Positions 12,940 to 25,931 of a stretch of DNA of 64,000 nucleotides are shown here, piece by piece (position 1 is the first letter of the stretch; each line of letters opens with the position of its first letter). A model generated the notes under the pieces. It was not told the DNA's origin. It ran no database searches and was given only the letters and a program-made list of their open reading frames with translations. The translations under genes were made by a program, and so were the position numbers. Source of the DNA: Trichuris trichiura. Lineage: Eukaryota; Nematoda; Enoplea; Trichinellida; Trichuridae. Where the stretch lies: positions 310,001 through 374,000 of the forward strand of contig JBAJFE010000037.1 of the NCBI GenBank assembly GCA_037903355.1, in the 5' to 3' direction.

Positions 12940-13492
12940 ATCCAAGGCTTCGTACGAAATTATTTAGGTAGTAGTCTCGTAGTAGTTAATACTCCGTCTT
13001 TCGACCATTGCTAAGTTCTTGCGTAACGTTTCAGCTGAAAAGACTCGTGGAATTGTTTTTACGATAGTTCTCGTTCTACCTTTCATGAATGTCGCCGAGT
13101 TTGGCTATGTTTTGTTTAAAGATTTTAAACTTGTCATACCTTGTAAAAAGATTGTAATTTTTTTCTTTTCTTCGTCTAAGACATTGCAATTTTGTGGTTC
13201 ATGTTTTCGTCGGTCCCGGGGCTTTGTACGAAATTGTTTACGTAGTAGTCTGTAGTTAATACTCCGCCTTTCGATTATTGCTAAGTTCTTGCGTAATGTT
13301 TCAGCTGAAAAAACTCGTAGAATTGTTTTTACAGTAGTTACCTTTCTAACGTGCATGAATCTTGTTGATTATGCCTATGTTTTGCTTAAACTTTTTAAAC
13401 TTATCGTACCTTGTAACAAGATTGTAATTCTTTTCTTTTTCTGTCTTTTTAAAAAAATAGTGCAATTCGACGCTATGTTTTTTCGTCGGTCT
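12940..13492. repeat. Tandem duplication, two ~275-bp copies
   Basis: 12940-13216 and 13217-13492 match along their length. Shared phrases include gctaagttcttgcgtaa, gtttcagctgaaaa, actcgt(g/a)gaattgttttta, tgttt and gtaa(a/c)aagattgtaatt, and each ends in ttttcgtcggtc. The short open frames in both (78 and 70 codons) are paralogous because of the duplication; they carry no recognisable domain. Confidence 0.8.
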
Positions 13493-13659
13493 GATCCATA
13501 ACTCTCTATAGAAAACTATAACACTATAAGTACTTATTGCGTAATTGAAGTATGGAATTTCGATCCCGTGAAAACTTTCATTAAGCGCAGCTTTCAGGAG
13601 GGCACCGTTCCCGTCTTCAGCGCAAGATTAGTCTGTGCTAGTGTTCCCACTGAGCAACT

Positions 13660-14000
13660 GGATTCAATTTCGTACGTAATGCCATGCGGTTATCCCCCGA
13701 AACTAAGGGTTTGTCCGTTCAGAATATGGGACAGATATTGGGTAATCTTTTTGGACTCTAATTGAAAATCAAGAGACTTTCCCAGTTGTTTCATCTTTCC
13801 CGTAATCTAGCGATATCGTGGAAGAATCAAGTAAGGCATTGGTGTTCACTCCCCTGTAGAAAACTGCCGACGGCAGAATCTTTTATCAGTGATATATTCT
13901 ATCAGGTTTGTCGAAAATTCGTCTTCCTTGAGCGTCTTTCAGAGATAATTTAGTTCTTCGAGAATTGATTCATTGTGCTGTATTAACTTTGAGCTAATAC
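13660..14000. repeat. Dispersed repeat, partial copy C
   Basis: Resembles 8007-8313 of copy A: ttgtttcatctttcccgtaa, gcgatatc, ggtgttcact and cgtctttcagagataattta blocks in the same order. It extends about 45 bp beyond the point where copies A and B stop matching each other. Confidence 0.7.
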
Positions 14001-14289
14001 GTCTTGCATAGAGTCTGTAGGTACGGCTCAGAGATAGTAATAGTGGAGGATCAGGTACGCATCTGAAGCATAGCTTATGCTAGATTTCGCACAAAAGCTT
14101 TCTCCTTCTGAAAAACGCTTGTTTGTAATACGAATATTTCATAATTTAAATATGCCATTTTTTCATGTTTCAATTGTTTATTCTTACGGAATTCGTCCCG
14201 TTAAAATACAAAACTTTTAATAAGATTCCGTAGGTTTCAGGCCGCGCGCGACCCGTCCTCAGCGGTGCTAAAATTAATGACATTAACAG

Positions 14290-15323
14290 TACCAAACTAA
14301 TTATTATATCGGTGAGGAGACTGGAGTACGCACCGCATTCTCATAGTCGAGCTCGCTGACCTGTAAAAGAAAATTGTGGATCAAAACACGGCAGAGAAGA
14401 AAACAGAGGTGACGCGAAAGAGTTCCTGATTCGACAAGGAATCCTTCCGGTGACGTTTGCGGCCTGCAATTTGTTTCGTTCTCGTTGCAAATAACCTCGA
14501 AGAGAATGTCGACCGATAGAGTGTGAATTAGGCGGGAGAGTACAATTTTTTTCAGCGTACAGGGACAAAAGGGTTGGTTTTCTCTTGCTATGATTTATTA
14601 GAGTACGAACTTATAACCATTCTTTACGTTTCCATTTTTTTCATTGACTGATTGGTCAAATTATTCACCCTGTAGCTGAGACTCTAATCGTTTTCATGTT
14701 CAATGTGATTCTCCATATGCTGTAGAACAGCGCAACTTTGCGATGCAGTTCTTTCCGCACAGCAGAATTTTCTTATCAGCGTTTATGATTTTCAAACATA
14801 GCAATAATGAGGGATCATGGTTGGGTTGTTTATTGGCCGCGTCGGTTTAGTAATTCTTGCAGACAGAATTTTTGTTAATGATGAATGTACGTATGTAATT
14901 TTTTGTTATAATGCTCAGTGTGTTAAACCGACGGGACATTGCTCCTCAAATGAGTAAATTTAAACCAGATTAAATGTTTCTTATGTTCTTTGAATCGCTC
15001 AGTTACGTTTAGCTCAGTTTCTTCTTCATAAATGTTCGAACAGCTGCATTCAACTACGTACAAGATGCTTTAACATTTGTCCTCCGAAGCTAACAGTTTG
15101 TCGCTTCAGATTATGGAGTAGACATTATGGAGCAGATTATTTTTGTTCTTTAAATAAAATTTAAGAGACTTTCCCAATTCCCTTATGTTTTCCTCTAGTG
15201 TACCGATATCTGAGAAGATCGTTTGCGGTTATGGTTTTCATTCCGCTGTTTCTTTTTAGTGATCGTTAGTGTGAGATTTGTTAAAACTCTGTCTTCCTTG
15301 ATCGTCTTTCAAAGATCATTTAG
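14290..15323. repeat. Dispersed ~1.05-kb repeat, copy B
   Basis: Second full copy of the segment at 7230-8267, same orientation. Similarity ends abruptly at ..caaagatcatttag, where the ~460-bp satellite begins. One indel lies near 14880, where copy A has about 25 extra bases. Confidence 0.85.
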
Positions 15324-18020
15324 CTGAATGGCAAACGAAAGGCTCAGCAACAGCGGCCTGCTTTTCTGAGTGACCGCTTTCCCTTTCGATGCCATATGGA
15401 AAGTAGCGCCAGAAATATAATCCTGCGATGTTCTAGCTTTTAGACAGCTGTGTTGGTTCCTGTACGACTCCTCGACGCCATTATATCTCTTGACGGCCGT
15501 GATCGTCTAAAGTTGCTCTTCTAAAGCTTGGAGGCACCTGGAAGACGTAGTTTAACTGGCGAATAGTATGCGCCATTAGTTAAGCGGAGTCATATTCCTA
15601 GCTTTCAAAGGTCGAGTACTGAACGGAAAGCCGAAAATAAGAAAAACTTCTTTTTTACATTTTTCGTACAGTAGATGAACGAAAAGCAGGTAGCGGTAGT
15701 TTGAAAAATAGTCACAGGCCGCCCCCTGCGCGTTGGAGAAATCTTTTGTCGGCGAGATGGCTACAGTGGACCTGTAATCGTCCTGCGGAATGGGAACGGG
15801 AGTGCGGACCGGTAACGAGACTATTTTCCTGCGCGATAGTTTCATTTGAAACCAAACAGAGAGCAGTGGGCAGAAAAGTATTCCTGCATCATTCCTTTTT
15901 TTAGGTAGCTACGTTGGGTCGCGTAGAAACTTTGGAAGCTATAGATTTGGTTCGTTCCCTTGGCGGTGTTCGACGCAAGCCGCTCTTTTATACATTCAGC
16001 GCGCATGGAGGAAGGACTTTAGCTAGCGAATATTATGTCGCTATACTTATGGAGAGCAATGTTGAGATTTTTCGTCGCTCGTTTGGACAATCCGCGGCTG
16101 AAAACAAGAAATAGTTCCTTTTCCACATTCCTCATACAGTAGGTGAACGAAACGCAGGTACCGATATTTTCAACAATACTCGCAGGCTGTCCGTTGCGCG
16201 CCGGATAGGTCTTTCGTCCGTGAAAAAACCGTAGAGCCGCTATGATGCTCCTGCAAAGTGGGAGCGGGAACACCGAGGGAAACTCACCCTGTTTTTGCGC
16301 GTGATCCCATCATCCGAGCAGAAATGCAAAGTGGTCGCAGAAACCAAATCATGCACCGTACTAGCTTTTATACAGCTGTGCTGAGTCGCGTACGAGTCTT
16401 AGAAGCTGTTAGACTTCCTGATGGCGGTGTTTGACTGAAGTTGTTTTTCCTTGCCCTGGGGGCACGGTAATGAAGAAGTTTAACTGCTGAATATTATGCG
16501 CGTATACCTACGCAGAGCCATATTCCCGTTTTTTGGAGCTCATTTGTGCAACTGGAGAGCAGAAACATGAAAGCGAGTCTTTTTACATTCTTCGTACAGT
16601 AGATGAACGAAAAGCAGGTACCAGTATTTTCAAAATTCTTAACTAGGCGTCGCATGCGCGGCGGAAAAGTTTTTTGTGAGCTAGAGGGCTGTAGTAGCGC
16701 TGCAGCTTTCTTGCGGAGTGGGATTTGATACGCGGACCGATTGGGAGCCTGTTCTTCTGCGCGATGGCTTCATTTGAAACTAAATCGAAAGGAGTGCTCA
16801 GAAACGTGTTCGGTGCATCCTCCTTGCTGCTAAGTGGATGCTCTGAGTCGGATAGAGACTTTGGAAGCTGTAAGTTTTGTTTGTCGCGGTGATCGACAAA
16901 AGGCGCTCTTCTATACACTGGCCGTTCATGGAGGAAGAACTTTACGTAGCGAGTATTATGTTCCTATACTTATGGAAAGCAGCATTCGGACTTTTCGAGC
17001 CACGGCAGGCTGGAAATAGGAGAAATGACTTTCTTCGTACAGTAGATGTACGAAAAGCAGGTACCACGTTTTTCAAAAATACTCATAGGCCTTCCTCTGC
17101 GCGCCCGACTAGTGTTTTGTGCGCGAGAGCGCTTCATTAGCGCAGTATCGGTTCTCTGTTATGGGAACGGAAACGCAGAACTATAATGAGCCCCTTTTTT
17201 TGCGCGATGGCTTCATTTGAATCCAAATCTAACGTAGCCGGCATAAACGTAGTCCTGCATTATTCTGGCTTCTGGAAGCTATAAATTTCGGTTGTGGCGG
17301 TGTTCGACCAAAAGCGCTCTTGTATAGCCAGGGCGCGCATAGACGACGTAGTTTAAGTAGCGAATATCACAGCCGCATAATTATAGAGAGCATAGATCGG
17401 ATTTTTCCGAGATCGTTTGAGCTACGGGATGCTGGAGATATGAAAAAATTTTGTCTTTACATTCTTCGTACAGTAGATTAACGATAAGAAGGGAGTAGTA
17501 TTTTCAAAAATAGTCACTGGCCGTCTAACGCTCGCATGACAGCGGTATTATTTTCGAGACGGTTACAGACGCGCCAAAACGCTTCTGCGAAAAGGATAAA
17601 AAAAGGCCGAGCGAGACCGAAGCAGTTTTTTGCACCATCGCTTCATCCGAAACGAAATGGAAAGTTACGGGCACAATCGTACTCCTTAATGCGTGTTGCC
17701 GACAGATGGCTGTGCTCAGCCGCTATAGAGCTTTGGAATCTGCAGATTGCTATGATTGTGGTGTTCCATTGGAGCCGCACTTGTATACTCTTAGGGGCGC
17801 ATGCAGGAACTTTTAACTGGCTAATATAGTGCCCATATACTTACGGTTAGTGCCACTCCGATTTTTCAGTGCTTGTGCGAGCAACGGACAGCTAAAAATA
17901 CGATAAAATGCTAGTTTTTGGATTAATGGGACAGTAAATAAAGGAAAAGCAGGTAGCACTATTTTCAAAAATAGTGATGAGGCCTCCGGAGCGCGTGGAC
18001 AAGTTTTTTGTCTGCGAGAA
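15324..18020. repeat. ~460-bp tandem satellite, about 6 copies
   Basis: A landmark close to cgtacagtagatgaacgaaa recurs near 15666, 16132, 16594, 17037, 17467 and 17930 (spacings 430-466 bp). Other conserved blocks are ttttctgcgcgatggcttca, ggaagctgta and gagcatggaggaaga-like phrases. Two units keep one reading frame open over about 60 codons (15914-16114 and 16834-17019; shared GRxxTLEA, KxLFYTxxxHGGRTL, SEYYVxILMES). The other units have that frame broken. Confidence 0.85.
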
Positions 18021-18465
18021 AGCTACCGGTGGCTGCGTGAAACCGTTTCGCGTCACAAAAAGACGCGCCAAACAAACATATAACGCCTTTTCACTTTTGC
18101 GTCAAAAGAAGGCACGTCAAACTGGGACGTCATATTTTAACTGTGCGTAAATTTGTTTCATTTGGAAGAAAAGGTATGTTTAGCTTAATTAGAATGGGTG
18201 CATGTCGACTGCAGCTGAACGTGGGAGTTGCGTGAAAAGAAAGCGAGTCAGTCTGACTTGAAAGGTTATTTTGTCATCGTCGGGATACTTTTATGTATTT
18301 GCAGTTAAACGTGAAAAGTAACGCACGTAAACGGTATGACGTGAATTAATTATAGAAGAGAATGATAGATTTCTTTCAGTTTTAGATTTAAAGTGAATGT
18401 TTTCAGAAAAGTGGGTATTGCGAATTGTTTTCCAGTTTCAAAAGTGCTCATCCTTTAAGCTCTCT

Positions 18466-18890
18466 TTAAACAGGTTGAAGTTGCCGGTGTATAAAAGGTA
18501 TGAGTAGAGAAGCAAACAGATAAAGCGAACAACTGTGCTGTTTGCTCGAAACTTTAAGAATACAGTAAAATTGAGGTAAAGAAAGAACAAAAGAATAATG
18601 AACGAAACGCAAATGAATACAATTCATAGTGGCAGGTGGACAAGAATAAAGCGATGGAACAGGAAAGCCGTAGAAACCAGGATGATATAAAAGACGAAAA
18701 GGAAGCATAGAAGGCACCACGAGAAAGAAGAAAAAAACCATGAAGGACTATTAAAGAAGAAGGAAAGTAATAAGGTAGAAAAATGCGAACGAAGGGAAAG
18801 AGAAAGAAGGAACAAATCTTCAGAAACAAAACGGTAGAAAAGAAGGAAGAAAAAATTATCGAAGACAATTTTGTGCCAACATAGAGCACA
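18466..18890. repeat. Polypurine tract (A/G-rich + strand)
   Basis: The + strand is dominated by GAA, AAG and GAAA words for about 400 bp (for example agaaagaagaaaaaaacc). The complementary strand therefore shows long open frames rich in Phe, Leu and Ser. They are a composition effect, not genes. Such tracts can form triplex DNA. Confidence 0.6.
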
Positions 18891-20085
18891 CCCCACTACA
18901 TACAAACTTTAACGGGTTTAAACAGAGTTTAAACGATGGCGAAATCAGAAACTGGAAAATAATTGACATTTCAACAAACTTTCACCAGTTAATTCCCACC
19001 TACAATGGATAGCTGCGAATATAAATCCTTTACGATAAAAACTCTTAAACCGTGATTTTCTTTTATTGTGAACATAACGTTTATGTAAAAGCACAACCTA
19101 TATTCAGAGATGTAATTATTGCTCCTAATATTTTTTTATTATGTTGAGATTTAAGGTTTATCGCACCCTGTCGAAGGTCCTTTGAATCAGCGTTAATGAC
19201 GAGCAACAATCCGCCCTGAAAGCTCTACTTGGTAAGAAAAGATGAGAAAACAATAGGTCTTATCTTTTTGTATAGTACAATAATGGAGTAATACTCGCAG
19301 TTATTTGGAAGTGTTTCATGTGCAATATAGTTTGACCAGATAAACCAGCCTAAGTTTGTTTTCTTTTTCAATGACGATTGATAGTTGCCTATGAAACGGA
19401 CCACTTACAAAATCTATTGCAACTTTGTTATTCACTTTCCTAAGGATAATAAGTAACGTATAGCCAACATGAAAACGGAAACACCCGTGAAACCGAATAA
19501 TTCAGTTCCCCATTAAAGATGGAACATCAAAAAGTAAATTTGTTTCAGGAACAAAGCCTCTTTGAGTTCTTTTATCAGTTGCTATGGATTTTACGGTTAT
19601 AGATGCTGTATGCACTGCAATCAGTCTTTGTTCATCACACTTTTTTAGAATAAATTTGAAATACTCTAGAATCTAAGTGACGGAAAAGAGTATTATTTTT
19701 TCTTTTTGTCGATAAACTTATTCTTCTTTTACTTTTCCTATCGCTTACTAAAGAAATTACACAACTTTTAAGTGAACGTTATCAGACTAAGCATTTAGGA
19801 ATTCGTCAAAATCATATCTTTTTAAAGGGATAATCATATTTCAAAACGTTCTTTGCTCCCAATGTTTATACAATCAGAGTAAATATCACTCTAACTGAGT
19901 AAATACGATCGTTCTTCAAGGTCAACGAAATAGGTTATCAGTTCATTATATCAGCCAGAGGGAAGAAATTGTTGGAGCATTTGTTTGCTTTAATCGTATA
20001 GTAGTCAGTGCTAATGTTTGCACTTGTAAGATGTAGCTTAACCTCTTATACGCTGAAACGATAAAATTCTATACTTACAAGCAAT
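18891..20085. other. Intergenic, AT-rich, no gene recognised
   Basis: Nothing beyond chance short frames. No tandem array, foldback or exon set was found. Confidence 0.45.
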
Positions 20086-20458
20086 GTGTCAATAGTAAGT
20101 GGGTTACTCAAACGACCTTTTATCAGGTCAATCAGTGATTTGCATACCACTAAAGTAATGTGGCCGAGACCCAGACGCTCAAAATCAGTGTTCGCTCGTT
20201 CCGACTCGCAGAGCAGTTGCTCCTATGCGACTACTGCTGATTACTGCTCGTTCCTTCCAGTGGTAAATGCTGCCGGTTGGAGGATTCATTTGGAAAAGAA
20301 GAATCGCTGGAGAGGACGACAGGATGACGGTGCCGTATGGAAATGATCGACAGAAATGAAGAATTCTTGAAAAGATGATGCACAAACCAGTTCAATGTTG
20401 CAATGAAAGATGGTGAGTATTTTAGTCTTAAACATCTTTCATTTTTTTCAACTTTTAG

Positions 20459-20991
20459 AGACTCGCTGTTGACGAATTAAAAGGAAATGGCGATTCGAAA
20501 TTCGCGGAAAGGATGGAGCCGAGAAAATTGCCCAAACAGCGGATCGTAAAATGGAACAAAGAAGAGGGCGAAAAAAAGCGAAGGACGACAACTCAAAACG
20601 GGACGACAATTTCAAACGGAGAGGACTATTCGAAATTCGTGAAGAGGATCGAGCAGAAAAAATTTTCCGTGCGGTCAATCGTCTAATCGACCAAAAAAGA
20701 GGAAAGGACGACCGCTCAAAACGGGATGACAATTTCAAAACGGAGGACGAGGAAAAGACTCTCGACAGTTCATTTACACTATTTTTTGAAGTAAGAAATT
20801 TGTCGTTTTTTGCTTATGTTGATTTTTGCAATATTTTAGGACGAAAAAAGAAAACAGCTGGAAAAAAGATTTCGATATTTTGGGTCGCTGTTCGTTCGTC
20901 TGATCAATCCGTCAAATTGTCAAACGACCAAATATTGTCATACCTGTGGCAGAGAGGACTCGCTCGTTTGGTATTGTCTGCCTTCTGCTGA
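20459..20991 (+). other. Lys/Arg/Asp-rich open frames over an internal ~125-bp direct duplication
   Basis: An acceptor-like cttttag precedes 20459. Two frames are open: one of about 75 codons from 20459 (RLAVDELKGNGDSKFAER..) and one of 146 codons from ATG 20551 to 20991. A block with gacgacaactcaaaacggga is repeated about 125 bp further on (near 20579 and 20706), with cgaaattcg(c/t)g preceding it in each. The duplication explains the repeated KRDDNFK motif. No upstream exon joins in frame: all three junctions with the donor at 20413 hit stops. I do not recognise the product, and this may be a non-coding or dead gene fragment. Confidence 0.25.
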
Positions 20992-21702
20992 CGTCAAGTG
21001 GCAATAAAATTTTTAGAGTCGACCGATGGCCGTCTGTTTCCTAAGCGCATTTCAAAGACGAAGAAAATTCTGTGGACAAGAAACGGACTGGTCTTCAACT
21101 TCAACACATATCATTGCTGAGATTTTTCTCAGCAACTCAATTCATTCCTTCATCATCTCTGACAGAGCAGATCATATCCTGGTTTTGGGTATGAATCTCT
21201 CTGTTTTATGATGTGATTTTTTCACATCGCGAATTTTTTGTTATACTTCGCTCTTCAGCATCGTCTCCTGTTCGAAGACATGGTCTGGAATCATCTTATG
21301 GATCGCGCTCTCAGCTGATCGCGTCTCGTGATCATCATTCTCTCATTTTGTCTCCTCTCATATCCTCTCTCCTCTGAGCTGATGAGCTGTTTCTCTCATC
21401 ATGTTCAGTTCTTTTCACTCAGTCTTTCATTCTCAGTCTCTCTCTCTCCTGGTTCATTTTCTGGGAGGGGGGTTGTCTTCGGCCAGGTTCTTTCGGTCCT
21501 TTTGGTGGATTCGATTCCTGGTATTAGCACGGATCGGGATTCCGCTCCTGTATTCGAGTGTATTATGCCGGCATCCGGCGCGTTTTTTAAGTCTTTGTTT
21601 ACTTAGTGGTTTTTTTGAGCAACCTTCTTCCCCCTGGTGTGATTTTTTTGATCACGTGGTTCCTTCCCCATTACCACGTTTCGAGTGACATTTCGAGTGA
21701 CA

Positions 21703-22310
21703 GCCTCTCATGCGGTTATTTCTGAGATGGATGGATGAGTCATATCCCCTCATGCGATCATTCTGACATGCAAATTTTGGGAGTACCCCGTCATGCATTG
21801 ATTTTGACATGCATTTTTGGGGGTACTCCCCTTATGCAGTGATTTTGACATGCAGATTAGAGTATTTCCCCCATGCGATGATTTTGAGATGCAATTTTGA
21901 GGGTACCCTCCGCATGCGGTGATTTTGACATGCAATTTTGAGGGTACCCCCCGCATGCGATGACTTTGACATGCAATTTTGAGGGTACCCTCCGCATGCG
22001 ATGATTTTGACATGCAATTTTGAGGGTACCCCCCACATGCGATGATTTTGACATGCAATTTTGAGGATACCCTCCGCATGCGATGATTTTGACATGCAAT
22101 TTTGAGGATATCCCCTCATGCTGTGATTCTGACATGCGGTTTTGAGGGTACCCTCCGCATGCGATTATTTTGACATGATGTACAGGGGCACTCTCGCATG
22201 CGATGACTTTGACAAGCGGTTCGAGAGTACCCCCTGATGCAATGACTTCGACATGCACTTTTCAGTGATCCCCAGCATGCAATGTGTTGGATGCTACTAT
22301 TTGTGAGACA
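21703..22310. repeat. 41-bp minisatellite, about 15 copies
   Basis: The consensus unit reads gcatgcgatgattttgacat followed by gcaattttgagggtaccctcc. The central copies (about 21870-22155) are nearly exact and the edges decay. Each unit carries two palindromes, GCATGC and GGGTACCC. Because 3 x 41 = 123, frames return every three units and give long spurious open frames on the - strand. Confidence 0.95.
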
Positions 22311-25100
22311 TCCTCATGAGATGATTTTATGGACTTGCACAGTGACTCCTTTTCATGCAACGACCATGTTAGCTATGACAATTTTCTCGCTGGATTATCA
22401 TACTGTCAGCATGGTCCTTTCATGCAAGAATATTTACGCTCGTAGGAGATATACCCTCTATGTGAAGGCAACATGCCAGTGCCAGAACATCCATCAGCAC
22501 AGGGGTTATATACTCCATGCCAATCTTACATGTATGCTTCAATTCCAATCATACGTCTAGCAGTCATACCCACTAGTAGACCGCAGTACGTTATAGGACT
22601 CCATTAGATATTTTAGACCCATGGGAGCGACATTCATACTTCGCATGCAAGTATATAGTTATCAAAGGAATGGTATGGCTCCATGGGTTACAAGCAAGTG
22701 GTACAACTCCTAATCTCAGGTGTTGGAACTTTTAAGAATAGGCAACATGCGGTCCATTTCCATCAGAGAAGGTACGGTATAGTATCCCCATTTCTGAGCA
22801 AAATATATTTCATGAAAGTCCATAGGTCCATTGGTCAGTGCGAGGATGACAGAAGGTGCCAAAATTGGTGTGGATGTCTTGTGGTTTTAAACTTTCTTTT
22901 TTTTCAACTGCTCTCTACATTTCCAGTCCGTCGCATGTTGCCCTGTTGCGCTTGTCGTTGATCTTGAGGCTTTTTTGTTGTCTTTGTGACAGTAGTCCTT
23001 CCATTCTTGTGCTTGTCGCTGCTACTTTCTTCCGCTAGCATTGCGTAATCTTGCTTGAGCTCTTCAATTCCCATTTGATTGTTTTTTAACTTTTCAATTC
23101 GTGACTTTTCCATTTGCTTCTTTCGGTACACCTTGCACTTTTTATCCTTTCTCAAAATAATCTCTGCTGCTCACAATTGGCCAACCGAGTTTGCATACAG
23201 CTAACATATTTTTTGTCATCACCTTCGCTCCGATTGTGCCAAATGAGCGGTCATTTTCCGACTTTGCTTTCCTTGTAATCGCGTCCGTGACAAACGATTT
23301 GTGGATTGTGTCTTTGTGAACATATAACACCATTTGTTAACCATTGCAGACAATTTTACCCATCGTAAACTTCGCAACATTTACACCGTACCTTCTCTAA
23401 TGAAAACCTACAAGCCCATAACCAGAATCCAACGGTCAAACGAGAGAACAATACTATCCCATACATTTGAAATTATATACGAGCACAACGCGACACATTC
23501 AAACCTGTATCATGCCATGATGTAATACATGAGGATGTCACACAAATAGATATATGAGATCACTGTCATGCAATTAATACATGTGTGAGAATTCAATGTT
23601 ATTAACACTCCCGGCATGCAAACATCAATTCTTACCAATGGAACAGAATGTCGTGTAGTTCTTCTTGTAGCTTCTGACTTTGGGCTGAAACTGGATGCCC
23701 TACCAACGTATGGATGGGCGGTTATTAGTTCAAAACGGGACAAAACTTTGCCAAGACATCGAGAACAATGCACACTGCTTTGGGTCAGTTTTACTTTGGC
23801 ATTTCAGCCGAAGGACCTCCCAAAAATTCTTTATTTCATTATCCAATTCAGCATGCAAAACATAGAATGCAATAGTATCACAGTGAAATACACTACAACA
23901 ACTGCAATGTTGTTTTCGCCTAAAAATAATTCATCATCTATCCGTGCAACAAAAGCTATTTTTTTGTAACAATTTAAAAGACAGCTTACCGCAGACTATG
24001 CCTTTATCACACACAATATATGTGACCAGTAGAAATGCCAAGCTTGTCTCAGCTAACGATCGGTCTTTTTCAAATGGTACTTACCAAATCATCGTCAACT
24101 GATTCATTTCTTTGTGTCCATTGTGGTGAATTCTAACACCTTGAATTCATGCCAGATTTCATCAGCTTTTTACTCATCGCTTCCTTTGCCATCACCAATT
24201 TCCGTTCGCTTACTCTAAAACGTCAGTTTGTCAACTTTTATTCACCATGACAGAACTAATTAACTTATATACTTACCAATGTAGAAGGACTATGACAATC
24301 ATGATTATACCAATGATATACCATTCTCCATATGATATTATTAGTCACAGTTTCAAGACGACCTAACATTATGCAAATCAGCAGCAGCTACTAACGGCCG
24401 TTATCTGACCTCTGATGTAACAAAGATAAGGCAAAACGCTTACTTTAGCCCGGTCAATGTACGATTTGACCTGATTTTCCTGTTTACATTCCATCCGAGT
24501 AGCTTCTTCGATGCAAACTAACAGACCTCTTTGGCTCTATTACTTTTCCTTTCTGTTTGAACAGCGAATTTGACCTGTTTTCATTGTTTACAAATGTTCA
24601 GTTCAGTTCCCTCCGGCAACATTATCTGAAAGTTTACTTTTAGTTTACTCAAAACGAAAAGCTTTTTCTTTCTTACCTCTTTTAGAGCTTCATTTTTCCA
24701 TTTGCATTTGTTTCCAATCCTGAAATACACTTACTACACAATATGAACGTTTCTTACCAAATCCATTTAGGAGGAAGCAATTTCTTTTTAACATGTTGTG
24801 ACCATTCTTTCGTTTCATAATGCTAAACTGAAACAATAACGTTTCAAATTTATCGTTCATACCTATTCGTTTCTTTTTGACTTCTTTTCGCTATCCATTT
24901 AGTTATTCTGGCGTATGCGAGAGCAACAAACACTTCACCTGCAAATGAAATTTTTTAAATTCAACTTACCTTGTCTACAACAATTGCTAGACAGGCCAAC
25001 GTCTCCAAAATGTCGGTTGCTGTTCACCTGAAAGCGACTATTAAATTTCATTTCCATTACAATCAAACGTAAAGAGCTCAAGGTTTTTCCGGCTGTAAGT
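22311..25100. other. Mostly unassigned region; degenerate catgca words and doubtful exons
   Basis: The first 350 bp hold scattered catgca words, probably decayed 41-bp units. On the - strand, 23333-22904 reads as two overlapping Lys/Gln-rich frames (63 and 83 codons) joined only by a 28-nt intron-like gap or a frameshift. Between 24600 and 25030 several - strand segments have good ctttcag/gtaag borders, but their frames do not join. A fragment of the foldback family lies at 23700-23735. Confidence 0.35.
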
Positions 25101-25689
25101 GCATTTTGCCGTCAACCTTTACTCTTTTTCCGGATATGCAACCGGCTGAGAGATCACACCTTTATAGAACAATTCAAATTTTTTATTTGTAACAAATTGC
25201 ACTTTCGAACAAAGGGAAAAGCGAAACTTTTGAGGGAAATCAATTCGGAAGGGAGCAAACGAAAATACGACAACGGTATAATAGTTCGATACGACAACAC
25301 AAGTATTCTCAATCTCAAACCCACTATTATTGTCTCTCCTACCCGACAAATGGGAAGGTCAGCGGGAGCTCAGAAGGGAAAACTGATGGATACCACAAGC
25401 TCAAACCTCTCCCGCGCATACTCACTTACTGCCTTACCTATTTTCCCGTCAGGAAGGTGTCACCCTTCATAACCCTACGCTGTCCAGCTCCAGGGTCATT
25501 TTCGCGCACACAGACCGGAACAGGACAGCACTTCCTACCACATCCCGCTACTTATTCCCACTACCTTGTTTTCTACATGGGGGGCTCGTCGCCGCGGTCT
25601 TTGCACTCAGTTCAGTGTCCACTGTCCAGCGCCCATTGACTATTGTCCGCTTTCCAGGTCCACTGTTCCTACTTCTCACACTGGGGACG

Positions 25690-25885
25690 CACGGCAGTCG
25701 ACATGCGTCAGACGGCACTCGACATGCTGCTCACGACATACTACATGCTACTCACGACACACGACATGCGACTCACGACATACGACATGCGACAGACGAC
25801 ACACGACATGCGACAGACGACATGCGACTGTCACATGTGACATGCGGCACATGTGACAAATGACAAGCGTGACATGTGACATGCA
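25690..25885. repeat. Short-period minisatellite of cgacatgcga / catgtgacatg type
   Basis: Imperfect ~20-bp units built on acgacatgcgac and cagacgacacacgacatgcg run to about 25825, then shift to gtgacatg words. The three + strand frames here (RHTTCD-type peptides) are repeat artefacts. Confidence 0.75.
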
Positions 25886-25931
25886 GATGATGCAATATTG
25901 TCGTTGTTTACTAATCTCAACGGATAGCGCC

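Noticed and set aside
18466..18905. Three minus-strand frames of 91-111 codons, Phe/Leu/Ser-rich, resembling membrane proteins
   Set aside because: Hydrophobicity comes from the polypyrimidine strand; all three frames look alike.
21750..22258. Minus-strand frames of 95-133 codons over the 41-bp array
   Set aside because: The same repeat peptide (SKSSHAEGTLKIACQ type) appears in all three frames, as expected for a 41-bp unit.
23616..23969. 117-codon + frame
   Set aside because: It runs through a fragment of the foldback-element arm (ctaccaacgtatggatgggc) and has no recognisable domain, so it is probably chance.
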